Shown in pieces: positions 42,952 to 51,730 of a DNA stretch of 64,000 nucleotides (positions are counted from its first letter, which is position 1; every line of letters starts with the position of its first letter). The stretch spans positions 3,002,001 through 3,066,000 of the forward strand of contig NZ_CP100351.1 in the NCBI RefSeq assembly GCF_024204645.1. The letters are read 5' to 3'. Position numbers and translations under genes: made by a program. Source of the DNA: Desulfomicrobium sp. ZS1 (GTDB lineage: Bacteria; Desulfobacterota; Desulfovibrionia; Desulfovibrionales; Desulfomicrobiaceae). The notes beneath the pieces are model-generated. The model was not told the origin of the DNA. It did not search any database and worked only from the letters and a program-made list of their open reading frames with translations.

Positions 42952-44139
42952 TCAAAGCCCGGTCTTGATGACCATGTCCGTGATCGGACCGCGCGAGCGT
43001 TCGCCCTTGAGCACGATGTGGCCGTAGCCCGGCAGGCCTTTGAGCATTTTGACGGTCCAGTTCAGACCGTTGTTGGACTCGTTCAGATAGGGGTTGTCGA
43101 CCTGGCGCGTGTCGCCAAGGCAGATGCACTTCACGTTCTCGCCCATGCGGGTCAAAAGCGCCCTTGTTTCGGCGCGTGAGAGGTTCTGCATCTCGTCGAT
43201 GATGACCACCGCGTTTTCGAGATTCATGCCCCGGATAAAGGCGATGGGCAGGATCTCGAAGCGTTTGGGGTTGAAGCGGAAATTGCCGCTCTCGCTGTCG
43301 GCGAAGAGGCGGTTGGCCGGGCGCAGGTCGTGCAGCTTCATGAGCAAGTCCCCCACGTAGCGCACATAGGGGGCCATCTTCTCCTCAAGATCGCCGGGCA
43401 GGTAGCCGAGCTTGGCGCCAATCTCAATGACCGGCTTGACGAGGTAGATCTTGCGGTAAGGGTTGTCCTTCTTCTCCAGGGCCATGAACAGGGCGGCGGC
43501 CAGGGCCAGGAAGGTCTTGCCGTACCCGGCCTCGGACTGGATGGTGACCAGGTTCACGGCATCGTCGAGCAGCAGCTCCAGAGCCAGGTTCTGATAGACA
43601 TTGCGCGGACGCACGTTCCAGACGTTATGCTGAAAGTCGATGACGCGGGGCCCGGAGGTGGCGTGCATGTATGGCTGGCCGCCAATCCAGGCGAAGCTGT
43701 TGGCTATGGGCGGTTCGCCCTCGCGCACAAAGCCGGTGTAGGACTGGGATTCGGAGCGGAACGGGTTGGAATCGCGGAACCCTTCGCTGGCGATGGCGTG
43801 GATGCGGGCCTTGAGCTGCAGGATGCGGTCGTTGGTGACCAGGATGGGCGCATCCACGCCGCTGTCTTTGAGTTCGTCAAGGATCAGTTCGTCGCCGTTC
43901 TTGCCCTCCGCGTCCGTGAAAATCCGGGGCGGAAGGAACTGGATGTCCGGGTCGTCCTGCAGCGCGGCAATGGCCTGGGCCACGATATGGGCCACGCGCG
44001 GCTCGCGCTTGAGCTTGTCCAGCTCCCGCAGGACGGTGTACGGCAGGATGACCCGGTTCTCCTGGCCGTTGCGCAGAGCGCGGATGCATTGGGGGTTGTC
44101 AATGAGCACATTGGTATCGAGTACGTAATTCTTCTGCAT
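42952..44139 (-). CDS. PIN-PhoH (PhoH2-type) RNA helicase/ribonuclease
   Basis: 395 aa. An N-terminal PIN nuclease domain (about 4-130: LDTNVLIDNP, VTNDRILQL with metal-binding acids) is joined to a PhoH-type P-loop ATPase (about 180-390: EAGYGKTFLAL as Walker A, VVIIDEMQNL as Walker B, GDTRQVDNP). Such proteins unwind and cut RNA. PhoH names come from phosphate-starvation genes, but no Pho box was seen here. It is convergent with the PHP-glycosyltransferase gene. Confidence 0.9.
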   Translation of the reverse strand: MQKNYVLDTNVLIDNPQCIRALRNGQENRVILPYTVLRELDKLKREPRVAHIVAQAIAALQDDPDIQFLPPRIFTDAEGKNGDELILDELKDSGVDAPILVTNDRILQLKARIHAIASEGFRDSNPFRSESQSYTGFVREGEPPIANSFAWIGGQPYMHATSGPRVIDFQHNVWNVRPRNVYQNLALELLLDDAVNLVTIQSEAGYGKTFLALAAALFMALEKKDNPYRKIYLVKPVIEIGAKLGYLPGDLEEKMAPYVRYVGDLLMKLHDLRPANRLFADSESGNFRFNPKRFEILPIAFIRGMNLENAVVIIDEMQNLSRAETRALLTRMGENVKCICLGDTRQVDNPYLNESNNGLNWTVKMLKGLPGYGHIVLKGERSRGPITDMVIKTGL

Positions 44140-44202
44140 GGACGGCTCAATCCTTAGGGGCTCATGCCCCGGTCCGGACCATTGACGGGAGAGGGCGGCC
44201 GA

Positions 44203-44604
44203 TCAGACTGCTGCCAGAACCCCGTCCCCAAGTCCGGTGCGCCCGAATTCTTCGGGAAGCCTGTCTATCATCTCCTGGCACTCTATGCAGAAGAGCGCGC
44301 TCGGTATGGCCAGGAGCCTGCGGTCGGCAATATGCTCGCCGCACATTTCACAGATCCCGTAGGAATCGTTGTCGATGGCCTTGAGGGCGACGGTGATGTC
44401 TTTGAGCAGCTTAACGTTACGATTATAGCGTATCACATTCCAGTCCCGTGAGGAAGCGCTGCAGGCCTGGTCCGCCAGATCCGGCTCAAGCTCCCTGTTC
44501 TGGCTCATGATTTCCCGCAGGGACTCGTTTTCCTCTTCGATCTTCCTGAATTTTTCCCGTAATTGCAGCTCGATTCCCTGATGAATATGGCAAACACGCG
44601 ACAT
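44203..44604 (-). CDS. DksA/TraR-type zinc finger protein
   Basis: 133 aa from ATG 44604, which has GGAGGT five bases upstream. A helical N-terminal half (coiled coil, about 15-60) is followed by the C4 zinc finger CEMC-x17-CIEC near the end, as in DksA-type regulators that enter the RNA polymerase secondary channel. The DksA tip residues (DxxDxA) are not obvious, so it may be a TraR/YocK-type relative. A long frame extension upstream has no ribosome site. Confidence 0.85.
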   Translation of the reverse strand: MSRVCHIHQGIELQLREKFRKIEEENESLREIMSQNRELEPDLADQACSASSRDWNVIRYNRNVKLLKDITVALKAIDNDSYGICEMCGEHIADRRLLAIPSALFCIECQEMIDRLPEEFGRTGLGDGVLAAV

Positions 44605-44732
44605 AGGCACCTCCGTTGTGTGTGGCCGTCGGTTCACCCGGAACACCCGGACCCAAACCTTTTGCCGTTGAAGCACCCTAGATCCGGCGTGTTGCGGGTC
44701 AGAGACGAAGGCGAGGAGGTTTCATGACAGAG

Positions 44733-45107
44733 TCATTCGCCACCGTCCGCAAAAAGACGGTCGACGAGGAGGCGCTCCAGGGCTGGATCGTCCTGCAAGG
44801 TCGGCTGAATGACGAATTCGACGCCGGGAAATTCCTCTCGCAACGCGGCGATCATTTGCGGAATGTCCTGTTCGATATGCACCCCGTTGTAGAGAAAATA
44901 CTGCATGACCACGATCCTCGTGCAGCCCCGTTCGGCAAGTTCGCGCACCTGATCGGCCAGGGTCGGCTCGCCCAGGGAAAAAAAGGCCGGCAGGACCTGC
45001 GCCCCTGCGATTCGGCTTGCGACCCGCCCGACCATGGCCGTAAACTGCAAGGCAACCTCCTTGCGCCTGCTGCCGTGCCCAAGCACGATCATTCCCGTTT
45101 TATGCAC
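44733..45107 (-). CDS. CbiX/SirB-type small chelatase
   Basis: 124 aa, the short (single-domain) form. The motif VLGHGSRR near residue 9 holds the metal-binding His, and MQYFLYNGVHIEQDIP near 68-83 carries the second His. These enzymes insert cobalt or iron into sirohydrochlorin in the cobalamin and siroheme pathways; sulfate reducers need large amounts of siroheme. It has no His-rich tail, but a separate His-rich peptide is encoded just upstream. Confidence 0.85.
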   Translation of the reverse strand: MHKTGMIVLGHGSRRKEVALQFTAMVGRVASRIAGAQVLPAFFSLGEPTLADQVRELAERGCTRIVVMQYFLYNGVHIEQDIPQMIAALREEFPGVEFVIQPTLQDDPALERLLVDRLFADGGE

Positions 45108-45125
45108 ACATCCTCCTCAAATGAT

Positions 45126-45160
45126 AAAAAAAGGCCGCCCACTCACGGCAGGCGGCCCTT
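45126..45160 (-). terminator. Terminator after the His-rich peptide gene
   Basis: GGCCGCC/GGCGGCC stem (45133-45139 with 45151-45157), followed on the minus strand by a run of T residues: an intrinsic terminator between the His-rich gene and cbiX, possibly partial. Confidence 0.8.
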
Positions 45161-45183
45161 GAACCGACGTTACCCGTCCAGTC

Positions 45184-45351
45184 CTAATGCTTGTGATCCT
45201 CATGAGCCGCTGCAGGCTGCTCATCGTGGGCATGGTCGTGATCGTGATCATGGGGATGGCTGTGGGTCAGCTCCCCGTGGGTATGTTCATGATCATGCTT
45301 GACCACGGTCGTAGTGGCCTTGCCCCTCAAACATCCGCAACCCTTGCACAT
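45184..45351 (-). CDS. 55-aa His-rich metal-binding peptide
   Basis: ATG 45351 follows AGGAGG six bases upstream. The peptide begins MCKGCGC (three Cys) and then has 14 His in its last 37 residues as alternating HD/HE/HT units. It is almost certainly a metal-binding protein, for nickel, cobalt or zinc storage or hand-over. Long CbiX forms often carry a His-rich stretch; here it is a separate gene upstream of the CbiX gene. A longer frame upstream has no ribosome site. Confidence 0.8.
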   Translation of the reverse strand: MCKGCGCLRGKATTTVVKHDHEHTHGELTHSHPHDHDHDHAHDEQPAAAHEDHKH

Positions 45352-45451
45352 ATGGACCTCCTTGAGCCTTGAAACAGGCTGTTTGCGATAAATATGGGGT
45401 TCAAAGTAATCCTTTCCTTGCCGATGGCAATACCGAATACAATGCAGCATT

Positions 45452-45476
45452 TTGCACATCTACACATCTTGTGCAA
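45452..45476. promoter_or_regulatory. Inverted repeat, likely ZraR-type activator site
   Basis: TTGCACA-N11-TGTGCAA, a perfect 7-bp dyad, lies 76 bp upstream of the sigma-54 element at 45552, a normal enhancer distance, and between the divergent His-rich and zraP-like genes. Confidence 0.55.
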
Positions 45477-45551
45477 GAGGCGGTACGTAAACCGCCCGCA
45501 CAGGGCACGCCACGACAACTCAACAACTTGAAATAAATCAATTTCATCCAT

Positions 45552-45566
45552 TGGCACGACGTCTGC
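45552..45566 (+). promoter_or_regulatory. Sigma-54 promoter of the zraP-like gene
   Basis: TGGCAC-GACGT-CTGC differs from the TGGCAC-N5-TTGC consensus at one base and lies 65 bp before the zraP-like start. A sigma-54 activator is encoded downstream in the same cluster. Confidence 0.72.
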
Positions 45567-45630
45567 TAAGACAAAATCAACCAAAGACATTCCACTACCT
45601 CCAGAATGTAATTGTAAAGGGAGCCTTCAA

Positions 45631-46104
45631 ATGCACGTGAAACACCTCATAATCGCCCTCACGCTGGTCCTGGCCCTCGCAGCCGGGGCCCAGGCCTACA
45701 AGGGCGGCTGCCCGGGGCAGGGACACTACCAGGACTTCATGTCCGGCCTGACCCCCGAGCAGCAGCAGAACGTCCAGGCGCTGACTGACGAACACCACAA
45801 GGAACTCTTTGCCCTCCACAAGGAGCTCCTTGCCAGGCACGAAGCCATGGAAGCACTGTTCGCGGCAACCCCCACCGACAAGTCCGCCATCGACAAGGCC
45901 GTGACCGAAGTGAGCGAACTGCAGGCGAAAAAAGCGAAACTCAACGCAGACTATCGCGTGGAGTTGACTGAAATCGCCGGAAAGCCTGTTCCCATCGAAT
46001 CCGGCAGAGGCTGCGGACGCATGTCCGGGTGCGGAGCAAACTCCAGCGGCGCCACCCCAGGCGCCGGTTCCGCCCCCGGATGCCCAGCCGCACAAACCAT
46101 GTAA
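45631..46104 (+). CDS. ZraP/Spy-like periplasmic metal-binding chaperone
   Basis: 157 aa with a signal peptide (about 1-22, ending AQA). Residues 35-115 are the helical Spy/CpxP/ZraP region: LTPEQQQNVQALTDEH, HKELFALHKELLARHEAMEAL. The tail has CGRMSGCG and GCP cysteine/glycine motifs that could bind zinc. In enterobacteria ZraP is a zinc-dependent periplasmic chaperone that also restrains ZraS. A sigma-54 promoter precedes it and ZraS/ZraR-like genes follow. Confidence 0.82.
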   Translation: MHVKHLIIALTLVLALAAGAQAYKGGCPGQGHYQDFMSGLTPEQQQNVQALTDEHHKELFALHKELLARHEAMEALFAATPTDKSAIDKAVTEVSELQAKKAKLNADYRVELTEIAGKPVPIESGRGCGRMSGCGANSSGATPGAGSAPGCPAAQTM

Positions 46105-46183
46105 ACCCTCTCTCTCCCTCCCTTGAAAAGGGCAAAGGCCGTACCCCCTGCGGCCTTTGCCTTTTTCTTGAGAAAGGCAGGCC

Positions 46184-47878
46184 ATGGAACTCGTTCTCCC
46201 ATCCCGCAGCGATCGCACCATCATGATGGCCACCATGGCCGTGTTCATGCTCGGCCTGGCGCTGAGCTTCTCCACATGGCGCAACCTGCGCCAGCAGCAG
46301 GATTCCTTTCATGAGCACGCCCTGGTCACGGCCCGCGCCATTGCCGCCGGAATCGAGATAAATCTGCGCCGTGAATTGCGATTGCCTGCGACTCCCGAGC
46401 ACACCAACACGCTCCTGCATCTCCATCGCACCCTGGCCAAGGAATTGCTCCAGGACTACATAAAACGCACCGACGCCCGCTTCATCGGCCTCTACAACCC
46501 GCTGGGGCACATCCTGCTCTCCTCGCACAACGATCCAAAAGCGATCCAGGGCCAATTGCCGACCATCGCCTGGGCGAGCATCGGCAACGCCGGGGAATGG
46601 AGCGGCGAAATGAATTTCGAAGGTCAGCCCATCATGGTCCTGGGCCGCATCTCACACCTGACCTCGGCCCCTGTCTGCCCCGACGGCCAGTGTCCGCCGG
46701 ACAAGCAGCCCCCCCTCCTGCTCGTCGGCGTCGACATGACCCATCATCTGGCGGCCTTTGGCAAGTACAAGCGCACGGCCATCCTGCAAACCGGCTACAT
46801 CCTGGCGGTGACCATCGTCTTCTGGATTCTGCTCCTGGGCTTTCTGCAACGCAACGAGCAGCACAGACGCCTGCAACGCCTGGAGTCCTTCAACGCCCGC
46901 CTGCTGGACAACATGCCCGACGGCCTGCTGACCCTCTCCGCAGACGGCACGGTCGTGGCGGCCAATCCGGCGGCCATAAGCCTCATGGGCGGCCTGAGTC
47001 TCGTCGGCCAGCCGCTCTCCAATATTTTCTCGAATCTGGGCCTGACCCCGGACAAGCAGCCGGGCCAGGACTGGAGCACGCTCAAGACTGCCGATCGGCA
47101 TCTGGAAATTCTGCAACTGCCCTTGAAGGATGGATCGGAGCAACGCCTCGTGCTGATTCGCGACCGCACGGAACTGGCCAGCCTTGAGCGGGAACTGCAC
47201 CGCAATGAAAAGCTGGCCGCCATCGGCCGCATGGCGGCGGGCGTGGCCCACGAGATCCGCAACCCGCTCTCGGCCCTGCGCGGCTTCGCCCAGTTCTTCG
47301 CCAAGAAGCTGGCCGGCCGGGACCCCGAAGAACTGTATGCGCGGACCATGGTTCAGGAAGCGGACCGCCTGAACCGCGTCATCACCGACCTGCTCTTTCT
47401 GGCCCGTCCCCGGCAGCTGAACTTCGCCCAGGTGCCCCTTGCAGAGATTTTCCGGGAAGTGCATACTCTCTTGTCCATGGATGCAGGCGCCAGGAATGGC
47501 CGTCTGGAACATTGGACAGACACCGAAACCGTGCAGGCCGACCGGGACGCCCTGAAGCAGGCTGTCATCAACCTGCTCATGAACAGCGTGGAGGCCCTGC
47601 CCGGGGAAGAGGGTTTGATCGAACTCTGGGCCGAAGGGGATGACGACGGGACCTGGATTCGCGTCCGGGACAACGGCGCGGGCATGAGCCCGGAAGAGCG
47701 CGAACACGCCCTGGAGCCGTTCTTCACCACCCGCGATAAAGGCACGGGCCTTGGGCTGGCCATCGTCCACACAATCATGCAGGAGCATGGCGGATTCATC
47801 CAGATTGAAACGCCGACGGCCGGAGGCACGGTCGTCTCCCTTTTCTTTCCCGCAAACCCCACCGGGAGCGCTACATGA
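46184..47878 (+). CDS. ZraS-like sensor histidine kinase
   Basis: 564 aa. Membrane segments at about 10-29 and 205-226 enclose a periplasmic sensor region of about 175 residues containing CPDGQCPPD. A PAS domain (about 235-330), HisKA with His356 in GVAHEIRNPLSAL, and an ATPase domain (NSVEALP, DNGAGMS, GTGLGLAI) follow. The gene is followed with a 4-bp overlap by the sigma-54 regulator, so it is its partner. The neighbouring zraP-like gene suggests zinc or envelope-stress sensing. Confidence 0.9.
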   Translation: MELVLPSRSDRTIMMATMAVFMLGLALSFSTWRNLRQQQDSFHEHALVTARAIAAGIEINLRRELRLPATPEHTNTLLHLHRTLAKELLQDYIKRTDARFIGLYNPLGHILLSSHNDPKAIQGQLPTIAWASIGNAGEWSGEMNFEGQPIMVLGRISHLTSAPVCPDGQCPPDKQPPLLLVGVDMTHHLAAFGKYKRTAILQTGYILAVTIVFWILLLGFLQRNEQHRRLQRLESFNARLLDNMPDGLLTLSADGTVVAANPAAISLMGGLSLVGQPLSNIFSNLGLTPDKQPGQDWSTLKTADRHLEILQLPLKDGSEQRLVLIRDRTELASLERELHRNEKLAAIGRMAAGVAHEIRNPLSALRGFAQFFAKKLAGRDPEELYARTMVQEADRLNRVITDLLFLARPRQLNFAQVPLAEIFREVHTLLSMDAGARNGRLEHWTDTETVQADRDALKQAVINLLMNSVEALPGEEGLIELWAEGDDDGTWIRVRDNGAGMSPEEREHALEPFFTTRDKGTGLGLAIVHTIMQEHGGFIQIETPTAGGTVVSLFFPANPTGSAT

Positions 47879-49239
47879 CTCAGCAATCCACTGTCCTTGT
47901 CATCGATGACGAACCCGCGCACCGGCTCATGGTCCGCGTCGTCCTCGGTGACGCCGGCTTCAAGGTGCTGGAGGCGGACAACGGCTCGTCCGGCCTGGCC
48001 ACATTGCGCGCCAAGCCTGTGGACGTCGTCCTGCTGGACATGCGCATGCCGGGCATGAGCGGCCTCGATGTGTTGCAAAAAATGCACGAGGAAGGGATCG
48101 CGACGCCGGTGATCATGCTGACCGCGTTCGGCAATGTGAGCAGCGCCGTGGAGTCCATGAAAATTGGCGCCTGGGATTATCTGACCAAGCCGACGGACAA
48201 CGACGAACTCCTGGCGGTGGTCAAAAAAGCGGCGGAACATGTGCGCCTGACCCGCGAAAACCGCGATCTCAAAAAACAGATCAATCAACTGCGCGAAACC
48301 AGGATCATCGGCAACAGCCCGGAGATCCGCAAAGTCGTGGAGCTCATCGAGCAGGTGGGGCCCAGTGAAGCCAACGTGCTCATCCTCGGCGAATCGGGCA
48401 CGGGCAAAGAACTTGTCGCCCAACAACTGCACGAACAGAGCACGCGCTGCAAAGGCCCGCTGGTCAAGGTCAACTGTGCGGCCCTGCCCGAAAACCTGCT
48501 CGAAAGCGAACTCTTCGGCTACGTGCGCGGCGCCTTCACCGGCGCGGCCCAGGACAAACCCGGCCGCTTCCAGCTGGCCGGAGGTGGGACCCTCTTTCTG
48601 GATGAAATCGGCGAACTGCCCCTGACCTTGCAGGCCAAGATCCTGCGCGCCTTGCAGGAACGCATCGTCGAACCCCTCGGCGGCGTGACCCCGGTCAGCA
48701 TCGACGTGCGTTTCATCGCGGCCACAAACCGCGACCTCCCGGCCATGATCGCCGCAGGCCAATTCCGCGAGGACCTGTATTACCGGCTCAATGTGCTCGA
48801 AATCCACATTCCGCCCCTGCGAGAACGCAGCGAGGACATCCCCCTTTTGGTCGACTACCTGCTCGACAAGCTCGGCCGCAAAAACAACCGCCCGATCCGC
48901 ACCGTCAGCCGCGAATTCCTGGATGCCCTCGGCCGGCACGAATGGCGGGGCAATGTGCGCGAACTTGAAAACGTCCTGGAGCGGGCCCTTATCCTCTGCC
49001 GCGCGGACACGCTGGACCTGCGGGACCTCCCGGATCATCTGCTGGCTTCCGCCCCGGCGTCCCGCCCTGCGCACCAGGCCCAACCCGGAGAAAGCCCGCT
49101 GGAAGCGGCCGAGCGTCAGGCCCTGGAAGAAACCCTGCGCAAATACGCCGGACACCGCGAACGCACCGCCCAGGCCCTCGGGATCAGCCGCCGCACGCTG
49201 CAATACCGCCTCAAGAAATACGGTTTGACCACCAGATAA
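47875..49239 (+). CDS. ZraR-like sigma-54 response regulator
   Basis: 454 aa: receiver (about 5-118, VIDDE, Asp55 in LLDMRMPG), AAA+ activator (about 140-375, GESGTGKE, intact GAFTGA loop, TLFLDE), and Fis-type helix-turn-helix (about 410-454, ERTAQALGISRRTLQYRLKK). It overlaps the kinase gene by 4 bp. The probable target is the sigma-54 promoter at 45552 and hence the zraP-like gene, as in the ZraSR system. Confidence 0.93.
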   Translation: MTQQSTVLVIDDEPAHRLMVRVVLGDAGFKVLEADNGSSGLATLRAKPVDVVLLDMRMPGMSGLDVLQKMHEEGIATPVIMLTAFGNVSSAVESMKIGAWDYLTKPTDNDELLAVVKKAAEHVRLTRENRDLKKQINQLRETRIIGNSPEIRKVVELIEQVGPSEANVLILGESGTGKELVAQQLHEQSTRCKGPLVKVNCAALPENLLESELFGYVRGAFTGAAQDKPGRFQLAGGGTLFLDEIGELPLTLQAKILRALQERIVEPLGGVTPVSIDVRFIAATNRDLPAMIAAGQFREDLYYRLNVLEIHIPPLRERSEDIPLLVDYLLDKLGRKNNRPIRTVSREFLDALGRHEWRGNVRELENVLERALILCRADTLDLRDLPDHLLASAPASRPAHQAQPGESPLEAAERQALEETLRKYAGHRERTAQALGISRRTLQYRLKKYGLTTR

Positions 49240-49275
49240 AAAAGGCCGGCCCCCTTCGCGGGAACCGGCCTTTTC
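49240..49275. terminator. Bidirectional intrinsic terminator
   Basis: AAAAGGCCGG and CCGGCCTTTT form a 10-bp stem with a 15-base loop between the convergent zraR-like and usp genes, with T-rich ends on both strands. Confidence 0.9.
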
Positions 49276-49294
49276 ATTTTCATGCACGAAGAAA

Positions 49295-49759
49295 TCAGAT
49301 GCCGCAGGCATCCTTGAGATACTTCACGCGCAGGTTGCGCGTGACCAGCACCGGGCACGACGCCCCTTCAAGCACGCGCGTAACCACGCTGCCCATGATC
49401 ACGTTCTCGAGCACCGACAACCCGCGCGATCCGATGACAATGAGGTCGCAGTCCAGTTCGTCCTGCACATTCAGGATCTCATAGTCCGGACGGCCGCTGC
49501 GCGAAATCAGTTCCACTTCCATGCTGCACGGTTCCAGCATCGTTTTATACTCTTCCAGAATCGCCATGGACTTGGCCTCGGCGCTGGCGCGCAACTTCTC
49601 GGCCATCTCGCCGCCGATGGTCATGGTGATGGGCTCCCAGACATTGAGCAGATAAATCTTGGGATTTCTGGAGTTGACCAGTTGCGTGCCGTACTTGGCC
49701 GCATTTCTGGAAGAATCCGAACCATCCACCGGTATCAAAACACGTTCAACCTTTATCAT
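49295..49759 (-). CDS. UspA universal stress protein (copy 1)
   Basis: 154 aa, single USP domain: VERVLIPVDGSDSSRNAAKY at the start, and the ATP-binding loop VIGSRGLSVLENVIMGSVVTRVL near 115-135, matching G-2X-G-9X-G(S/T). It lies 42 bp after an NhaD-type antiporter gene. A near-identical nhaD-usp pair is encoded just upstream (52-54 kb), so this is one half of a local duplication. Cytoplasmic. Confidence 0.92.
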   Translation of the reverse strand: MIKVERVLIPVDGSDSSRNAAKYGTQLVNSRNPKIYLLNVWEPITMTIGGEMAEKLRASAEAKSMAILEEYKTMLEPCSMEVELISRSGRPDYEILNVQDELDCDLIVIGSRGLSVLENVIMGSVVTRVLEGASCPVLVTRNLRVKYLKDACGI

Positions 49760-49801
49760 GGCAGTATCTCCACGGCGGCAGGGCCGCCTCTTTGCTTGCG
49801 A

Positions 49802-51244
49802 TTAACGGAAGAAAAGAAAGGTCATGAGCACGAAACAGGGAATCAGAATACCCACGGACCAGGCCATGTAACCGAAGAAGCTGGGCATCTTGATCCCGCT
49901 TGATTCCGCGATGGACCGGACCATGAAGTTGGGGGCGTTGCCGATATAGGTGTTGGCGCCCATGAATACCGCACCCGCCGAGATGGCCATGAGGGTATGC
50001 ACGTGTTCCATCAAGAATTGCGCGTCGCCACCGGCGGTGTTGAAGAAGACCAGATAGGTCGGCGCGTTGTCCAGGAAGCTCGACAGAGCGCCGGTCAGCC
50101 AGAAGTACATGGCGTTGTTGGCCACGCCGTCGACGGAGACCAGGGCAATGAGGCTCGACAAGGCGCCGTCCATGCCCGCGCGCAGGATGGAGATGGCCGG
50201 AATCATGGTCAGGAAGATGCCCGCGAAAAGCTTGGCCACCTCGACAATGGGCTCCCAGTTGAACTCGTTGCGGCGGCGGATCTCGGCGGCCGTGGTCTTG
50301 AGGCTCACACCGGCCAGGATCAGAAGCAGCACGTCGCGGGCGATGTTCTGCAATTCCATGTGCACGTGATAAACGGTCACACCGCCCTCGGGCTTCCACA
50401 TGCCGCTCATGAGCACGCCGCCTACCACGCCGGCCAGCAGGAGCAGGTTGAAGGTGCCTTCCAGGCGCAGCTTGCCGTCCTGGCCCGCGTCAGGCGACTC
50501 GGGGCGGCCTTCCTTGTTGAAAAGCACTGTGTCGATGGCGAAATACAGGCAAAGCAAAATGACCGACATGACCGCGAAAGGCATGAACAGGTGCTGCGTG
50601 GTCCAGAAAAAGGACACGCCCTTCAAAAAGCCTAGGAACAGCGGCGGATCGCCCAAGGGGGTCAGGCTGCCGCCGATGTTGGCCACCAGGAAGATGAAAA
50701 ACACGATGGTGTGCACCTTGTATTTGCGGTGCGAGATGGCCCGCATGAGCGGACGGATGAGCAGCATGGCCGCGCCGGTGGTGCCCATCCAGCTGGCCAG
50801 CAAGGTGCCGATCAGCAGAATGACCGTGTTGACCACGGGCCTCCCCACCAGGGAGCCGCGCAGACACACGCCGCCCGCGATGGTGAACAGCGAAAAAAGC
50901 AGGATCAGAAACGAAACGTACTCCAGGGCAATGGTGTGCACCACGGAATACAGCGCCAGTTCGTAACCATGGAACAGGGCGAAGGGCGCGAGGAAAGCCA
51001 CGCTCCAGAAAGCCGCCACCTTGCCGTAATGGTGATGCCAGAAATGCGGCACGGCCAAAGGCATGACGGCGATGGAAAGAAGCATGAAGGCAAAGGGGAG
51101 CACCCATAGCACGCTCAGATGTTTGCCGATCTCCTCGGCCTCATGGTGCAAATCCCCTGCGGAAGCCCAAACATCCGGCAAGACGCCAAGAACCCCCATG
51201 CCTATGACCGCCAGGCAAAAAAACCAGACAGAACTTTTTCGCAT
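49802..51244 (-). CDS. NhaD-type Na+/H+ antiporter (copy 1)
   Basis: 480 aa with an N-terminal signal-like segment and about 12-13 membrane helices. Family segments include GTLLASWMGTTGAAMLLIRP and GGSLTPLGDPPLFLGFLKG in the first half and SSFLDNAPTYLVFFNTAGG in the second. NhaD exchangers move sodium out for protons at alkaline pH in salt-adapted bacteria. AAGGAG lies before the start. The second copy at 52239-53681 has the same length and long identical stretches. Confidence 0.9.
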   Translation of the reverse strand: MRKSSVWFFCLAVIGMGVLGVLPDVWASAGDLHHEAEEIGKHLSVLWVLPFAFMLLSIAVMPLAVPHFWHHHYGKVAAFWSVAFLAPFALFHGYELALYSVVHTIALEYVSFLILLFSLFTIAGGVCLRGSLVGRPVVNTVILLIGTLLASWMGTTGAAMLLIRPLMRAISHRKYKVHTIVFFIFLVANIGGSLTPLGDPPLFLGFLKGVSFFWTTQHLFMPFAVMSVILLCLYFAIDTVLFNKEGRPESPDAGQDGKLRLEGTFNLLLLAGVVGGVLMSGMWKPEGGVTVYHVHMELQNIARDVLLLILAGVSLKTTAAEIRRRNEFNWEPIVEVAKLFAGIFLTMIPAISILRAGMDGALSSLIALVSVDGVANNAMYFWLTGALSSFLDNAPTYLVFFNTAGGDAQFLMEHVHTLMAISAGAVFMGANTYIGNAPNFMVRSIAESSGIKMPSFFGYMAWSVGILIPCFVLMTFLFFR

Positions 51245-51730
51245 CCGATGTTCTCCTTATTGACCACCACCGGAAGGTGGCGACCCGTTCGCTAACATGA
51301 AAGGCGCCACAAAGACGCCCAGCCTCTCCCCCGCATCCCTGTAAGCGAAAAAGCAGACCCGTCACTCCCGACGCGTGTCCTCTCCAGACACCGAAAAAGA
51401 TAAAAAAATGAACACTCTCGCCCGGCACGAGGCTAAGCCATCCGGGAATGGGGCGGTCGTTTTAGTGCAACTCGCCCGCCAGGAACCTGATTTTTCGCAC
51501 GGCGAGTCCATATGCCATATCGTCTCACGCGGCAATACCCCTGTAAAACCCGCTGTCTATCTACCTAAACGGGCACTCCGCCCAAGCCCGGCCGAGGCCC
51601 CGCGAGAGGTCCTGTTTCTTTGAACAATTCGTACAAAATTGATTCACATTGCCTTAATCCTAAAAAAAGCCGGTCCCCGACAAGGGGGACCGGCCGTTCT
51701 TCAAAGCTCCGGACTGTCTTGCCGCCAGAC
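51245..51730. other. 486-bp gap between usp copy 2 and nhaD copy 1
   Basis: No plausible gene on either strand. It holds the usp copy 2 terminator (51661-51694) and, nearer the nhaD gene, an expected but unrecognised promoter region. Short ORFs seen here lack ribosome sites. Confidence 0.6.
51661..51694 (-). terminator. Intrinsic terminator after usp copy 2
   Basis: GCCGGTCCCC and GGGGACCGGC form a 10-bp stem with a GACAAG loop, followed on the minus strand by seven T residues. Confidence 0.9.

Noticed and set aside
42952-44139. PhoH gene as a member of the Pho regulon
   Set aside because: Despite the name, no CTGTCAC-type repeat with 11-bp spacing was seen upstream of 44139.
47353-49311. 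652-aa minus-strand ORF across the ZraS/ZraR-like genes
   Set aside because: It lies opposite two clear genes with full domain motifs; its composition is typical of antisense reading of GC-rich codons.
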